Assembly (NCBI GenBank): GCA_017622795.1
Contig: JAGAQI010000133.1
Span: forward strand, 1-57,414
Length of the DNA stretch: 57,414 nt
From: Lachnospiraceae bacterium
Lineage (GTDB): Bacteria; Bacillota; Clostridia; Lachnospirales; Lachnospiraceae
Reading direction: 5' to 3'
The notes below the pieces were generated by a model that did not search any database, was not told where the DNA came from, and saw nothing but the letters and a program-made list of their open reading frames with translations. Below, piece after piece: positions 36,571-46,454 of the stretch. Position numbers and translations under genes: made by a program. The first letter of the stretch is position 1. Each line of letters starts with the position of its first letter.

Positions 36571-39009
36571 TTACAGCATGGATTCAAACTGTTCCACCGC
36601 TGTGAGGTTATATTGTTCATACTTTACCGTAAGCTGTTTCGGTACAGTTCCCTGCATACAGGCTTTCATACCGGACAAAATGCCTTCCTCACTGTTTTCT
36701 ACCAAAAGGCCGCCATAGCTTTGCATAAAGCCTCGTGGCCCCGGCAGATCCGGCGAAAAGCAAGGCAGTCCCAAAATATCTGCCTCTGCCAACACTAAGC
36801 CAAATCCTTCATAAAGAGAGGAGAATGCAAAATAATCACACTGCTTCATGAGCGGATACGGATTGGACATAAAACGTACCAGAAAAATAGCTTCCGGACA
36901 GGAAGAATTCTTTACCTGTTTTACCGTAGTATCCCACAACTCCCCATGTCCTCCTATAATAATCAGACAGGTATCCGGATACTCTTTGTACAACGCTTCA
37001 AAGGCAGAGATCAGACGTTTATGGCCCTTTTCTGCCGAGAACCGGCCTACCGTCACAAACTTCTTTTTCTTTGTGGCAAGTACTTCCCGCAATGCCTCCT
37101 CCGATGGCCGGCATACCGTATCCTCATCAAATACCAACGGTTCCTTTCCCCGCGCTTCTATGGTTTTATAATCAATTACATTATTGCAAAGTACCAGATT
37201 CGCCTGTTCATTTCCGGCAATTCTACGGGTCGGTGCCAGCATTCCCTCCGTTACCACTGCAACACTGTCGTAAGAGTTATACATTTTTTTTAAGAACTCC
37301 CGGTCTGCATTTTTCCGGACCTTAATTTCCTGCTCCATATCACTGTGGACATAGATAATCCGGTTGCAAAGAGTCTGTTCCATGGCGCCGGTCATTTCAT
37401 CATCGTAGCCCGCAAACTGAATCACAGTATCCAGCCTAAGGCTTCCAAACAGTCTTGCCGATTCTCTCCGGGACATTTTGGTAATTGCCTCTTTTGTCAT
37501 CCCAAACGGCACCTTGTCAAATTCACGCCAAAGCATATACCGCACTTTCTCTAAAAAAGTAAGACAACGGTAAAAATAGATTCCGTACCTTGCCACCTGC
37601 TCCGGCACCACCCGGATAAACTCCGGATGGGACTTCATGTCACCCATATAATAAATCACCGCATAGTTATGCTTGGACAAGTCTAAGTTATTTAACAGAT
37701 TGACCGCTGAAGCTGTCAGACCGTTTTTCCCAAAGGTTCCCACATACAACAGCACATTCTTTTTGCCGTTGTAAGGAATTTCTCTTTCCTTAATCAGGGA
37801 ACATTCCTCTTTCAAAAGAAATTTTCTGCACAAGGCTTTTGCCACGCCCATAACATCGTACGGACAAAACTGTTGCTTTAGTACCGCATCTTCATAATTT
37901 TTTGGCAGTTCCAGTTCTTTCATCAGCTCTGCCACGGTTTCTGCTTTCGGAAACGGCAATTCGGAAAGCCCCATATGAAGTCCCCTGACTGCTTCGTAAT
38001 ACTCCCTGTCATGAGTAAATAAAATTATCTTTTTTCCTGTCAGCAGATAGTCAAACATCACACTGGAATAATCCGTTACCAGTATGTCTGCTGCCATTAG
38101 GTTTTCATATACACTGCCCTTAGGAAAAGGCTTGATATGTGTATATTCGGAAAAATCAACAGGCAGCGGATTAATCGGGTGCTGGTTCATATATACCACC
38201 TGGTGCTCCGATAGGGCATCATCCCACTGCCTTAATAACAATTTTAAGTTTTCTGTACGGATTTGCTTTGATTGTTCCTTAGTATTGTTTCTCCAGGTAG
38301 GAAGATAGGCAATCACCTGCTTTTGTTCTACTCCAAGGTTTCTGCGGACAGTATCGTACCATTCCGGCTGCTGCAGGATTTCATTTCTTGGATATCCTGC
38401 CATGAGCAATTTCCCCTTGGCAAAATTGGTGAGCATATAGTCTTCCAAAAAACATTCTGCCGTAAAGTCATTCGGGCAAAGTATATAATCCGCGTCAAAG
38501 AAATTTTTCTGTTCATTGCCGATAACCGCATGGTCGTGTTTTTTCTTTTTCCCCAACGTCATAAGCGGTGTACCGTGCCAAAGGTTGAGATACTCCTGTC
38601 CGGAACGCTTGGTATAGAAATAGATAAAGCTGTCATCGTTGATTACATATTTTGCGGTTGCCAATATCTTATAATATTCTTTCGTATCGATGGTTAAACA
38701 GGTCACTCTGTCTGTCAGATGATTAGCTGAAAGGTACTGTTTTCGTCCATCTACCGTTGTAGAATCTCCAGACAAGAACAAACGGTAGGAGCTATATGCC
38801 GGATTTGAAGCAAGTTCCTTAAGTACAGCCCCAATATTGTCGCCCGGCCAGTCTCCCTTTGCCGATTCTAAGAGAATCCAGTTCTTTTTCAGGGAACATT
38901 TTTCCCGATACCAAAAATACCAGGACCGGACAGTGCCCTGCTGCGTAAAGTTTTCCGACCATTTATTCAGCTTGCTGATTGTCTTTTTTACTCTGCGCAC
39001 AATTTTCAT
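36571..39009 (-). CDS. TagF-like glycerophosphotransferase fused to GT4 domain, both intact (paralogue B)
   Basis: An 812-residue fusion with both active sites apparently complete. TagF-like domain: WHGTPLMTLGKK (H145), PTWRN, NQHPIN (H277) and TDYSSVMFDY (313-316). GT4 domain: FVTVGRFSAEKGHKRL and EX7E as EGFGLVLAE (E734, E742). Tandem TagF-like plus GT4 domains are known in capsule polymerases that build glycosyl-glycerolphosphate chains in Actinobacillus, so an alternating sugar/glycerol-phosphate polymer is a reasonable model. The N terminus is a basic amphipathic helix. GGAAG precedes the chosen ATG; a TTG nine codons earlier overlaps it. It starts 28 bases after paralogue A ends. Confidence 0.87.
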   Translation of the reverse strand: MKIVRRVKKTISKLNKWSENFTQQGTVRSWYFWYREKCSLKKNWILLESAKGDWPGDNIGAVLKELASNPAYSSYRLFLSGDSTTVDGRKQYLSANHLTDRVTCLTIDTKEYYKILATAKYVINDDSFIYFYTKRSGQEYLNLWHGTPLMTLGKKKKHDHAVIGNEQKNFFDADYILCPNDFTAECFLEDYMLTNFAKGKLLMAGYPRNEILQQPEWYDTVRRNLGVEQKQVIAYLPTWRNNTKEQSKQIRTENLKLLLRQWDDALSEHQVVYMNQHPINPLPVDFSEYTHIKPFPKGSVYENLMAADILVTDYSSVMFDYLLTGKKIILFTHDREYYEAVRGLHMGLSELPFPKAETVAELMKELELPKNYEDAVLKQQFCPYDVMGVAKALCRKFLLKEECSLIKEREIPYNGKKNVLLYVGTFGKNGLTASAVNLLNNLDLSKHNYAVIYYMGDMKSHPEFIRVVPEQVARYGIYFYRCLTFLEKVRYMLWREFDKVPFGMTKEAITKMSRRESARLFGSLRLDTVIQFAGYDDEMTGAMEQTLCNRIIYVHSDMEQEIKVRKNADREFLKKMYNSYDSVAVVTEGMLAPTRRIAGNEQANLVLCNNVIDYKTIEARGKEPLVFDEDTVCRPSEEALREVLATKKKKFVTVGRFSAEKGHKRLISAFEALYKEYPDTCLIIIGGHGELWDTTVKQVKNSSCPEAIFLVRFMSNPYPLMKQCDYFAFSSLYEGFGLVLAEADILGLPCFSPDLPGPRGFMQSYGGLLVENSEEGILSGMKACMQGTVPKQLTVKYEQYNLTAVEQFESML

Positions 39010-39036
39010 CAACCTGCTTCTTCCTTTCTTTCTCAA

Positions 39037-41499
39037 CTATATCACAGACTCGAACTGTTCTATCGCTTCTCTGTTATACTGATCGTAATCAATATCCAGT
39101 TTCTCCGGAATTTTTCCTTCCATGCACAATCGCATACCGGAAAGAAGCCCCTGCTCACTGTCTTCTACCAAAAGGCCGCCATATTTCTTCATAAATCGGC
39201 GCGGTCCTACGATATCCGTGGAAAAGCACGGCACGCCAAGAACATCTGCTTCCACCAGTACAAGACCGAATCCCTCATAAAGGGAGGATAATACAAAATA
39301 ATCGCACTGCTTTAACAGCGGGAACGGGTTGGACATAAACCGCACCAGATAAATCGCATCCGGACAGGAGGATTCTTCTGCCTGTTTCACGGTGGCATTC
39401 CATAAAACTCCGTGTCCGCCGATAATAAGTAAAGCGGTATCCGGTTGTTCCTTGTGCAGGTTCTCAAAAGCTTTAATCAAACGCTCATGACCTTTCTCCA
39501 CAGAATAACGTCCAACGGACACAAAAATCTTCTTTCCCGCAGAAAGTAATGTCCGAAGCTGTTCTTCCGGATGATTAATTACCGTATTGTCATCAAAAAG
39601 CAGCGGTTCCGCACCCATTCTCCGGATGCGGTTATGGTCAAGTACATTTTTGCACCAGGTAAGATGCGCTTCCTTCGCATCTTTTTCTTTGTTACAGTCT
39701 GCTATTCTCTGCGCCGGAGGCATAACATCCTCCGTTACTACCGCCACATGGTCATAAGCATGATAGGCATGACTGAGCAACCCTTTGTTGGCATTGGCAC
39801 GGTGCTTAATCTCCTGTTCCATATCATTATGCACGTAAATCACACGGTTGCACGGCATATGCTCCATAATGCCGATCATTTCATCATTGTAGCCGGTAAA
39901 CTGCACTACTGTATCCACACGGCATCCCCCCATTAAACGGGCTGCACCGCGAACGGAAAGACGATGCATTACCTTCTTAACAAAGGTATAAGGAAGCTTT
40001 GGAAAACATCTCCATATTTTATATACTATCTGTTCTGCAACAGTTAATGCCCGGAAATGATGAAATCCGATACGCGCCACTTTATCCGGCAACACATTAA
40101 TGCTCTCCTGCCGGTCTTTTACACTGTTATAGCAGTAAATAACCGCATAATTATTTTTGTCACGGTCCAGTGTATTTAACAGATTAACTCCTGCTGTAGT
40201 TAAGCCGTTTTTATCAAACCCGCCCATGTAAATGAGCACATTTTTCTTTCCGTTGTAAGATACTTCCTGTTCCGGAAGCTCCGTTGTCTGCTCATTCAGA
40301 ATCACGCGCCTGCAAAGAAGTTCCGCCATATTTTCTTTTTCATAAGCACAGTACGTGGTTCGGAATACAGAGTCATCATATCCCTTCGGAGAAGTAATCT
40401 CTTCCATCAGCCATTCTGCTGTTTCCACCTGCGGAAACGGCAATTCATTCATGGAAAAATGAAGGCCTCTCGTCTGTTCAAACCGTTCCTTATCCGGGAC
40501 AAATAATACTATTTTTCTGCCGGTCATAACATAATCAAACATTACACCGGAGTAATCCGTTACCAACACATCGGAAGCTGCCAGAAATTCATAGGTTCCG
40601 CAGGTTTCCGGAAATGGATGGATGTGCTGAAAACCGGTAAAATCAAGATTCAGACGATTAATATGGTGTTGCTTGACATATACCTCTTGGGAATCCGTCA
40701 ATAATTTATCCCAGGCAGCAAGATGGGCCATCAGTTCTTCACTTCTAACCTTTTGTCCCGCTTCCGGTGTATTTTTTCTCCAAGTAAGAACATAGGCAAT
40801 CACCTGTTTTTGTTCCAAATCAAAACGTTTGCGTAACTGCATACGGAGTCCTTCTTTAAAGAAAACCGCATTTCTCGGATACCCACCCAGCAAAAACCTT
40901 GTTTTTGCAAAGTTCTCCAACATGTAGTCTTCCACAAAACACTGTTTGGTAAACTCGTTTGGGCACAGGAGATAGTCCGCATCAAAAAATCCCTTTTGTT
41001 CATTTCCCATTAGTGCAAAATCCAACTTTTTCTTTTTGCCCAAACACGCAAGAGGTGTTTCATTCCAAGTATTCAGTAACACCTGACCTTGTCTCTTTGT
41101 AAAAATATAGATAAAACTATCTTCCGTAATCAAATACTTTGCAGTTGCCAGCACTTTATAATATTTTGCCGTATCAATAGTGATAAGCTTTACCCGCTTA
41201 TCCATCCCCAAAGCTTTCAGGTATTCCGATCTTGCTTCTTTCAGACCTGCTCCGGCTGACAGCCAAAGTGTGTATTCCTGATACGCAGGATTTTCCGCCA
41301 ACTCCTTTAGTAATGCTGCAATATTATCTGACGCCTGTTTCCCCTGCGCAGATTCCAGCAATATGGTCTTTTCCTGCAGTTTCCAATGGTCACGATACCA
41401 AAAATATTTTGCTCTGACATAATTGACAGAATTCATTTTTTTCACCGTATTTCGAACTTTTTTCAATTTATTTTTTATTTTACGTAACAGCTTTTTCAA
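39037..41499 (-). CDS. TagF/GT4 fusion with His-to-Asn glycerophosphotransferase domain (paralogue A)
   Basis: An 820-residue fusion, closest in sequence to paralogue B. The catalytic-type motif reads WNETPLACLGKK (Asn 146 for His) and DYSS reads DYSG (315-318); the second histidine (KQHH, 278-279) remains. The N-terminal domain is therefore probably inactive or changed in specificity. The GT4 domain is intact, with SVGRYSVEKGHERL and EX7E as EGFGLVLVE (E742, E750). The start is TTG after AAAGGCGG. It is the first gene of the array, behind a consensus promoter. A strongly basic N terminus (KKLLRKIKNKLKKVRNTVKK) suggests peripheral membrane binding. Confidence 0.85.
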   Translation of the reverse strand: MKKLLRKIKNKLKKVRNTVKKMNSVNYVRAKYFWYRDHWKLQEKTILLESAQGKQASDNIAALLKELAENPAYQEYTLWLSAGAGLKEARSEYLKALGMDKRVKLITIDTAKYYKVLATAKYLITEDSFIYIFTKRQGQVLLNTWNETPLACLGKKKKLDFALMGNEQKGFFDADYLLCPNEFTKQCFVEDYMLENFAKTRFLLGGYPRNAVFFKEGLRMQLRKRFDLEQKQVIAYVLTWRKNTPEAGQKVRSEELMAHLAAWDKLLTDSQEVYVKQHHINRLNLDFTGFQHIHPFPETCGTYEFLAASDVLVTDYSGVMFDYVMTGRKIVLFVPDKERFEQTRGLHFSMNELPFPQVETAEWLMEEITSPKGYDDSVFRTTYCAYEKENMAELLCRRVILNEQTTELPEQEVSYNGKKNVLIYMGGFDKNGLTTAGVNLLNTLDRDKNNYAVIYCYNSVKDRQESINVLPDKVARIGFHHFRALTVAEQIVYKIWRCFPKLPYTFVKKVMHRLSVRGAARLMGGCRVDTVVQFTGYNDEMIGIMEHMPCNRVIYVHNDMEQEIKHRANANKGLLSHAYHAYDHVAVVTEDVMPPAQRIADCNKEKDAKEAHLTWCKNVLDHNRIRRMGAEPLLFDDNTVINHPEEQLRTLLSAGKKIFVSVGRYSVEKGHERLIKAFENLHKEQPDTALLIIGGHGVLWNATVKQAEESSCPDAIYLVRFMSNPFPLLKQCDYFVLSSLYEGFGLVLVEADVLGVPCFSTDIVGPRRFMKKYGGLLVEDSEQGLLSGMRLCMEGKIPEKLDIDYDQYNREAIEQFESVI

Positions 41500-41539
41500 A
41501 TTTTTGCCGCCTTTCCGCCTATTTTATCCATTATATCAC

Positions 41540-41568
41540 ATTATATCTTTCTTTCCCATATTATGCAA
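41540..41568 (-). promoter_or_regulatory. Predicted sigma-A promoter of the TagF/GT4 array
   Basis: Minus strand TTGCAT-N17-TATAAT, about 40 bases before the TTG start of paralogue A. No other convincing promoter was seen between the array genes, which have gaps of 7-37 bases, so the six genes are probably one transcript. Confidence 0.65.
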
Positions 41569-41613
41569 GCAGAAACCCACGGAAAATTCTACACTTTTTC
41601 CGCCTCCATGCTA

Positions 41614-41643
41614 TTGAAAAATTCTTTAAAAATGTGCTATACT
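41614..41643 (+). promoter_or_regulatory. Predicted sigma-A promoter of the topoisomerase operon
   Basis: Plus strand TTGAAA-N18-TATACT, 58 bases before the subunit B start. It diverges from the TagF/GT4 promoter. Confidence 0.6.
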
Positions 41644-41700
41644 AAAAGTTAGTGAAACAAATCTGACAAGTAAAAAAGTATGGAGCAAGGAGAAATTTAA

Positions 41701-43650
41701 ATGGAACAATATACTGGTAGCCAGATTGTAGTATTGGAAGGTTTGGAGGCGGTACGTAAACGTCCGGGTATGTACATCGGAAGTACCGGGTCCCGTGGTC
41801 TTCACCACCTAATCTGGGAAATATTAGATAACGGTATTGATGAACATTTGGCGGGCTTTTGTAACCGCATTGATATCGTACTTCAAAAGGACGGCGGAAT
41901 TTCCATTACCGACCACGGCCGCGGTGTTCCGGTGGACATCCATCCAACCAAAGGCATTCCTACGGTCCGCGTGGTTTATACCATTCTGCATGCCGGCGGT
42001 AAATTCAGCAGCAGTGTCTATAAAGTATCCGGCGGTCTTCACGGTGTTGGTGCTTCCGTAGTGAATGCACTTTCCACCAAAATGATGGTAGAGGTTCGTA
42101 AAGACGGTAAAATCTACCGCGACACCTACGAAAATGGCGGACATCCTACCACCGAGCTGGAAAAAGGTCTGCTTCCGGTCGTCGGAAAATGTACCAAAGC
42201 CGATACCGGAACAAAAGTAGTATTCTATCCGGACCCGACCATCTTTGAAACCGTAGAGTTCAAACCGGATATCATTGCAAAGCGTTTAAAAGAATCTGCT
42301 TATCTGAATAAAGGTCTGACCCTGAATTTCAAAGATGAAAAGAACGGAACGGAAACCGTCTTTTATGAGGAAGAGGGTATTAAAAGCTTCGTTTCCCATA
42401 TTACCAAAACCTCTATGAAGGATGCGGAAAATGTCAAGCTTCTCCTTCCGGAGCCGGTTTACATTGAGGGCACCAGTGGCGACATTGAAGTGGAAGTAGC
42501 TTTTACTTACACCAATACCTACCAGGAACAGATTAACTCCTACTGTAACCGCATCAACGTAGTAGACGGCGGCACACTGGTTACCGGTTTTAAAAACGCT
42601 TTAACCCGCATTATGAATAAATATGCCCGCGAACTCGGCATTTTAAAGGAAAAGGATGAAAACTTCGACGGTAAAGATATCCGTAACGGTCTGATTGCCA
42701 TTGTTTCCATCAAACATCCGGACCCTCAGTTTGAAGGTCAGACAAAAACCAAGCTCGGTAATACCGATGCTAAAAGTGCCGTAGACGACGTCTTTGCGGC
42801 GGAGGTTACCCGATACTTTGATAAAAACATTGAAGAGCTTCGTGCCATCTTAGAAAACACCATGAAGTCCTACAATGCACGTAAAGCAGGTGACAAAGCA
42901 AGAAATGCCATCTTAAAGCAGCTAAATGATGTGGATACCAGAAGTAAACTGGCCTCCTGCTCGTCTAAAAAACCGGAAGAATGCGAAATTTACATCGTCG
43001 AGGGTGATTCCGCCGGCGGTACCGTAAAAACTGCAAGAAACCGTAAAACCCAGGCTGTGCTTCCTCTGCGCGGTAAAATCTTAAATGTAGAAAAGGCTGC
43101 TTTGGAAAAAATCTTAGTGAATAACGAAATCAAGACCATGATTGCTTCCTTCGGATGCGGCATCGGCGACGATTTCGATATTTCCAAATTACGTTATCAT
43201 AAAATTATCATCTTAACCGATGCGGACGTAGACGGTGCCCATATCAGCACCCTGCTCCTTACCTTCTTCTACCGCTTTATGCCGGAGCTTATCATGGAAG
43301 GAAAAGTATTCCGCGGAATGCCACCTCTCTATAAGGTTGATTATGAAGTGAGCGGGAAAACCAAGAAAAGCAAACAGTCCAGATATCTGTTCAACGATTT
43401 CGAACTGGAAAAATTCCGTAAGGAAGGACACAAAATTCTTGCACTCCAGCGTTATAAAGGTCTTGGTGAAATGGATGCCGACCAGCTTTGGGAAACCACA
43501 TTGAATCCTGAAACCCGTGTTTTAGCCCAGGTTTCCATTTCCGACACCGTAGAAGCCGATGAAGTAACCTCCCTGCTTATGGGCAGTGCGGTTCCACCGA
43601 GACGTGCATTCATTGTAGAAGAAGCCAAGTATGCGAAATTAGATGTGTAA
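41701..43650 (+). CDS. Type IIA DNA topoisomerase subunit B (GyrB/ParE)
   Basis: The ATPase subunit of a type II topoisomerase, 649 residues. GHKL ATP-site motifs are complete (EILDNGIDEH, TDHGRGVPV, GGLHGVGASVVNAL) and the Toprim motifs EGDSAGG (near residue 437) and DADVDGAHI (near 507) hold the metal ligands. QRYKGLGEMDADQLWETT is the C-terminal signature. The length suits both GyrB and ParE of Gram-positives. Because the partner subunit lacks a canonical GyrA box in its first blade, a topoisomerase IV-like or second-gyrase role is plausible. AAGGAGA precedes the ATG. Confidence 0.9.
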   Translation: MEQYTGSQIVVLEGLEAVRKRPGMYIGSTGSRGLHHLIWEILDNGIDEHLAGFCNRIDIVLQKDGGISITDHGRGVPVDIHPTKGIPTVRVVYTILHAGGKFSSSVYKVSGGLHGVGASVVNALSTKMMVEVRKDGKIYRDTYENGGHPTTELEKGLLPVVGKCTKADTGTKVVFYPDPTIFETVEFKPDIIAKRLKESAYLNKGLTLNFKDEKNGTETVFYEEEGIKSFVSHITKTSMKDAENVKLLLPEPVYIEGTSGDIEVEVAFTYTNTYQEQINSYCNRINVVDGGTLVTGFKNALTRIMNKYARELGILKEKDENFDGKDIRNGLIAIVSIKHPDPQFEGQTKTKLGNTDAKSAVDDVFAAEVTRYFDKNIEELRAILENTMKSYNARKAGDKARNAILKQLNDVDTRSKLASCSSKKPEECEIYIVEGDSAGGTVKTARNRKTQAVLPLRGKILNVEKAALEKILVNNEIKTMIASFGCGIGDDFDISKLRYHKIIILTDADVDGAHISTLLLTFFYRFMPELIMEGKVFRGMPPLYKVDYEVSGKTKKSKQSRYLFNDFELEKFRKEGHKILALQRYKGLGEMDADQLWETTLNPETRVLAQVSISDTVEADEVTSLLMGSAVPPRRAFIVEEAKYAKLDV

Positions 43651-43660
43651 TTTCATAATT

Positions 43661-43909
43661 CCTTACGATTTGCAGGTATCGGATTTTGGCTCCATGACCG
43701 CCTGCGCAACTATGATTTTTATAGCATTTTGCAGATAGAATATTTACAGTAACGCGACCGGTCCGGATTCGCCTTCCATGGCTCAACCGGACCTCTTCCC
43801 GACGTCCTTGTCGTGAAGTCGCTGGTTATATGCAAAATGCTTAAAAATCTATAGTTGCTCCGTCATGGTCCTGTTCGCCAAAATCCGATACCACACAAAT
43901 CTGCGAAGG
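43661..43909. repeat. 249-bp imperfect inverted-repeat element between topoisomerase genes
   Basis: This fills most of the 456-base gap between subunits B and A. Arms of about 75 bases pair over the element: 43675-43690 with 43877-43892 (16 of 16), 43706-43713 with 43851-43858 (8 of 8), 43723-43733 with 43831-43841 (11 of 11), plus weaker outer pairing near 43661 and 43909. The centre holds two GC-rich hairpins: 43760-43766 with 43787-43793, enclosing GCC/GGC at 43771-43773/43780-43782; and 43795-43803 with 43810-43818, with one mismatch. No conserved protein was recognised in it. It looks like a MITE-like or dispersed intergenic repeat. Confidence 0.75.
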
Positions 43910-43957
43910 ATTGTGAAATGCACAGTATCTAACTCCCATATAATTCCGGAGAACAAA

Positions 43958-44056
43958 ATGAGTGTTATCGACCATTACGACCAACTGATTGAAGAGAATA
44001 ACGACGCTTTTCGTGACCCACCCGTTTTGCAAGAATACATGAATTTGCGCACATAA
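43958..44056 (+). pseudogene. 32-codon ORF resembling a methyltransferase N terminus
   Basis: An ATG preceded by CCGGAGA at good spacing opens a 32-residue ORF starting MSVIDHYDQLIEENNDAF, ending at 44056. By memory this resembles the first residues of a family of class I SAM-dependent methyltransferases; nothing of the SAM-binding core follows. It is most likely a gene remnant left beside the inverted-repeat element, or less likely a small leader peptide for the next gene, 50 bases downstream. Confidence 0.35.
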
Positions 44057-44106
44057 TTGTATGTTCAAAATAGAAAATTAAAACCTTGCCTTAAAGGAGA
44101 ACCATA

Positions 44107-46353
44107 ATGAAAACTACAGTAACAGAAAACCTGATTCAATTAGATTTTGCGGAAGAAATGAAAACCTCCTTCCGTGACTATGCGGTCAGCGTTATCGTAG
44201 ACCGTGCCCTGCCGGATGTAAGAGACGGTTTAAAACCGGTTCAGCGAAGAATCTTATATGCCATGACCGAGCTCGGTCTGGACCCGAAAAAGCCGCACAG
44301 AAAGAGCGCCCGTATCGTCGGTGATACCATGGGTAAATACCACCCGCACGGTGACTCTTCCATTTATGATGCCCTGGTGCACATGTCCGAGGACTTTTCC
44401 CTTTCCATTCCGCTCATTGACGGTCACGGAAACTTCGGTTCCTTAGACGGTGACCCGGCAGCGGCCATGCGATACACCGAAGCAAGACTTTCCGAAGGTG
44501 CCATGACCATGCTGGACCATCTAGAAAAAGGTTTGGTTGACTTTATTCCAAACTTTGATAACAGCGAAAAAGAACCAACTGTTCTTCCGGCCATGCTTCC
44601 AAACCTGCTTATCAACGGTACCACCGGTATTGCGGTAGGTATGGTAACCAATATTCCGCCGCACAATCCGGGAGAAGTTATCGACGGCGCCATTGCCTTT
44701 ATTGATAACCCTGATATTTCTTTAGAAGAGCTGATGACCTATATTCCGGGTCCGGACTTTCCGACCGGCGGCATGATTACCAATGCCGAGGTGCTTCCTG
44801 CCCTCTATGCTACCGGCGAAGGAAAACTGAAAGTCCGCGCCAAGGCCCACATTGAAAACGGCGATTACGGCAAGAAAAACATCGTCATTACCGAAATCCC
44901 GTACACCAGTGCAGGTAATAAAACCCGTCTGGTGGAAACTATCGTGGATTTAATGAAGGAAAAGGTCTTTGAAGAAATTAACGATGTCAGGGACGAATCC
45001 TCCAAGGATGTCCGCATTGTAATTGAAGTAAAGAAGGACCGTGATGCAGACAATCTGCTTAACGGTTTATATAAGAAAACCGGTCTGGAGGACACCTACT
45101 CCGTCAACATGCTGGCGGTAAAGGATCAACAGCCGATTGTATTTAACTTAAAATCCATGCTGGCAGAATTCGTGGAATTCCAGGAAATTCTCTACACCAA
45201 AGAATACCAGCATATGTTAAACAAGGCCAACGACCGTTTGGAAATCGTCGGAGGTTTAATCCGCGCCACCGATATCATCGATTTAATCATCGAAATTTTA
45301 CGAGGCAGTACCTCTGTAAAACAGGCGAAGGGTTGCTTAATGACCGGCGACATTACCGACATTAAGTTCAAATCCGAGGCTTCCAAAAAACAAGCAACTA
45401 CTCTGGATTTTACAGAGCGTCAGGCAGATGCTATCCTTGCAATGCCTCTTAGCAAGTTAATCGGTCTGGAACTGATGAAACTGCATGAAGAAAACGACAC
45501 TCTCCTTAAAAATATTGAAACCTATAAAAAAGTGCTTGGTTCCGTCAAGGAGCTCCATAAGGTAATCAAGAAGCAGTTACAGGAGTTCCGCAAAAAATTT
45601 GACCAGCCTCGCCGTACCGAAATCAGCCAGGTTGTTTCCCACAACTATGTGGTAGAAGAAAAGATTGAAGACATTTACGTACTCATCGACAAGTTCGGTT
45701 ACACCAAATCCTGTGAAGCTTCCATTATTGCAAAGCAGGGCGAAGAAGCCTTAAAAGACTTCCCGAACACCGTCAAGATGAAGAATACCGACAAGCTCTG
45801 TGTCTTCACTGCCGAAGGTAACATGTATCAGGTAAAAGCCTCTGCCATTCCGAAGGGCAGACCAAAGGACAAGGGCGTCCTTATCCACACCTTGTGCAAG
45901 GTGGGTAAGGAAGACATCATTGCCTATATGGGCTTTGAAGACCTGTTTGAGTCCCAGCTGCTCTTTGTAACCAAGTCCGGTTACATTAAGCTGGTATCCG
46001 GTATCGAATTTGACACCAACCGCAGCGTGGTTACTACCACCAAGTTAGAAGACGGCGACTTAGTTGTTGGCTTATCCCAGCTCTCCGCCATGGACGTTCT
46101 TTCCTGCACACAAAAGGTTATCCTTTATACCAATGCAGGATTATCTCTCGGATTCCCTCTGGAGGAAGTTCCGGAGCTTAAGAAGGTCAGCCGTGGTGTT
46201 AAGGCCATTTCCCTGGACAAGAACGACTTTGTCGTTTACGCTACCAGCGTCGGCCCGTATGATGAATTCTTTACTTACCGCGGAAAAGAATATTCCGCAA
46301 AGAAAGTAAGAAACAGAAAACGCGGTGCTAAGGGTCAGAAGGCGACGTTGTAA
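44107..46353 (+). CDS. Type IIA DNA topoisomerase subunit A (GyrA/ParC)
   Basis: The DNA-cleaving subunit, 748 residues. The catalytic tyrosine lies in [11 protein letters not shown] (Y123), with the quinolone-region motif [15 protein letters not shown] before it. The C-terminal beta-propeller is short, about 250 residues. The place where GyrA carries QRRGGKG reads PKGRPKDKG, so DNA wrapping as in gyrase is doubtful; a GyrA-box-like NRKRGAKGQ occurs instead at the extreme C terminus. This favours a topoisomerase IV-like or divergent second gyrase. AAAGGAGA precedes the ATG. A strong terminator follows. Confidence 0.88.
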   Translation: MKTTVTENLIQLDFAEEMKTSFRDYAVSVIVDRALPDVRDGLKPVQRRILYAMTELGLDPKKPHRKSARIVGDTMGKYHPHGDSSIYDALVHMSEDFSLSIPLIDGHGNFGSLDGDPAAAMRYTEARLSEGAMTMLDHLEKGLVDFIPNFDNSEKEPTVLPAMLPNLLINGTTGIAVGMVTNIPPHNPGEVIDGAIAFIDNPDISLEELMTYIPGPDFPTGGMITNAEVLPALYATGEGKLKVRAKAHIENGDYGKKNIVITEIPYTSAGNKTRLVETIVDLMKEKVFEEINDVRDESSKDVRIVIEVKKDRDADNLLNGLYKKTGLEDTYSVNMLAVKDQQPIVFNLKSMLAEFVEFQEILYTKEYQHMLNKANDRLEIVGGLIRATDIIDLIIEILRGSTSVKQAKGCLMTGDITDIKFKSEASKKQATTLDFTERQADAILAMPLSKLIGLELMKLHEENDTLLKNIETYKKVLGSVKELHKVIKKQLQEFRKKFDQPRRTEISQVVSHNYVVEEKIEDIYVLIDKFGYTKSCEASIIAKQGEEALKDFPNTVKMKNTDKLCVFTAEGNMYQVKASAIPKGRPKDKGVLIHTLCKVGKEDIIAYMGFEDLFESQLLFVTKSGYIKLVSGIEFDTNRSVVTTTKLEDGDLVVGLSQLSAMDVLSCTQKVILYTNAGLSLGFPLEEVPELKKVSRGVKAISLDKNDFVVYATSVGPYDEFFTYRGKEYSAKKVRNRKRGAKGQKATL

Positions 46354-46383
46354 AGCCACCACATTACAGATTGCAATACACAA

Positions 46384-46436
46384 GCGGATGCTTTGATTGT
46401 CCAATTACGATTGGATAATCAAAGCATCCGCTTTTT
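46384..46436 (+). terminator. Strong terminator after topoisomerase subunit A
   Basis: A 22-bp stem (46384-46405 with 46410-46431, one G-U pair) closes a TACG tetraloop of the stable UNCG class and is followed by five T residues. Convergent genes lie on both sides; the minus-strand side lacks a good T tract. Confidence 0.95.
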
Positions 46437-46454
46437 GCATACTGTTAGACTACT

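Noticed and set aside
43841-44068. 75-codon minus-strand frame across the inverted repeat
   Set aside because: Its C-terminal part is the translation of one repeat arm and the N-terminal part overlaps the methyltransferase-like remnant; no ribosome site or family match.
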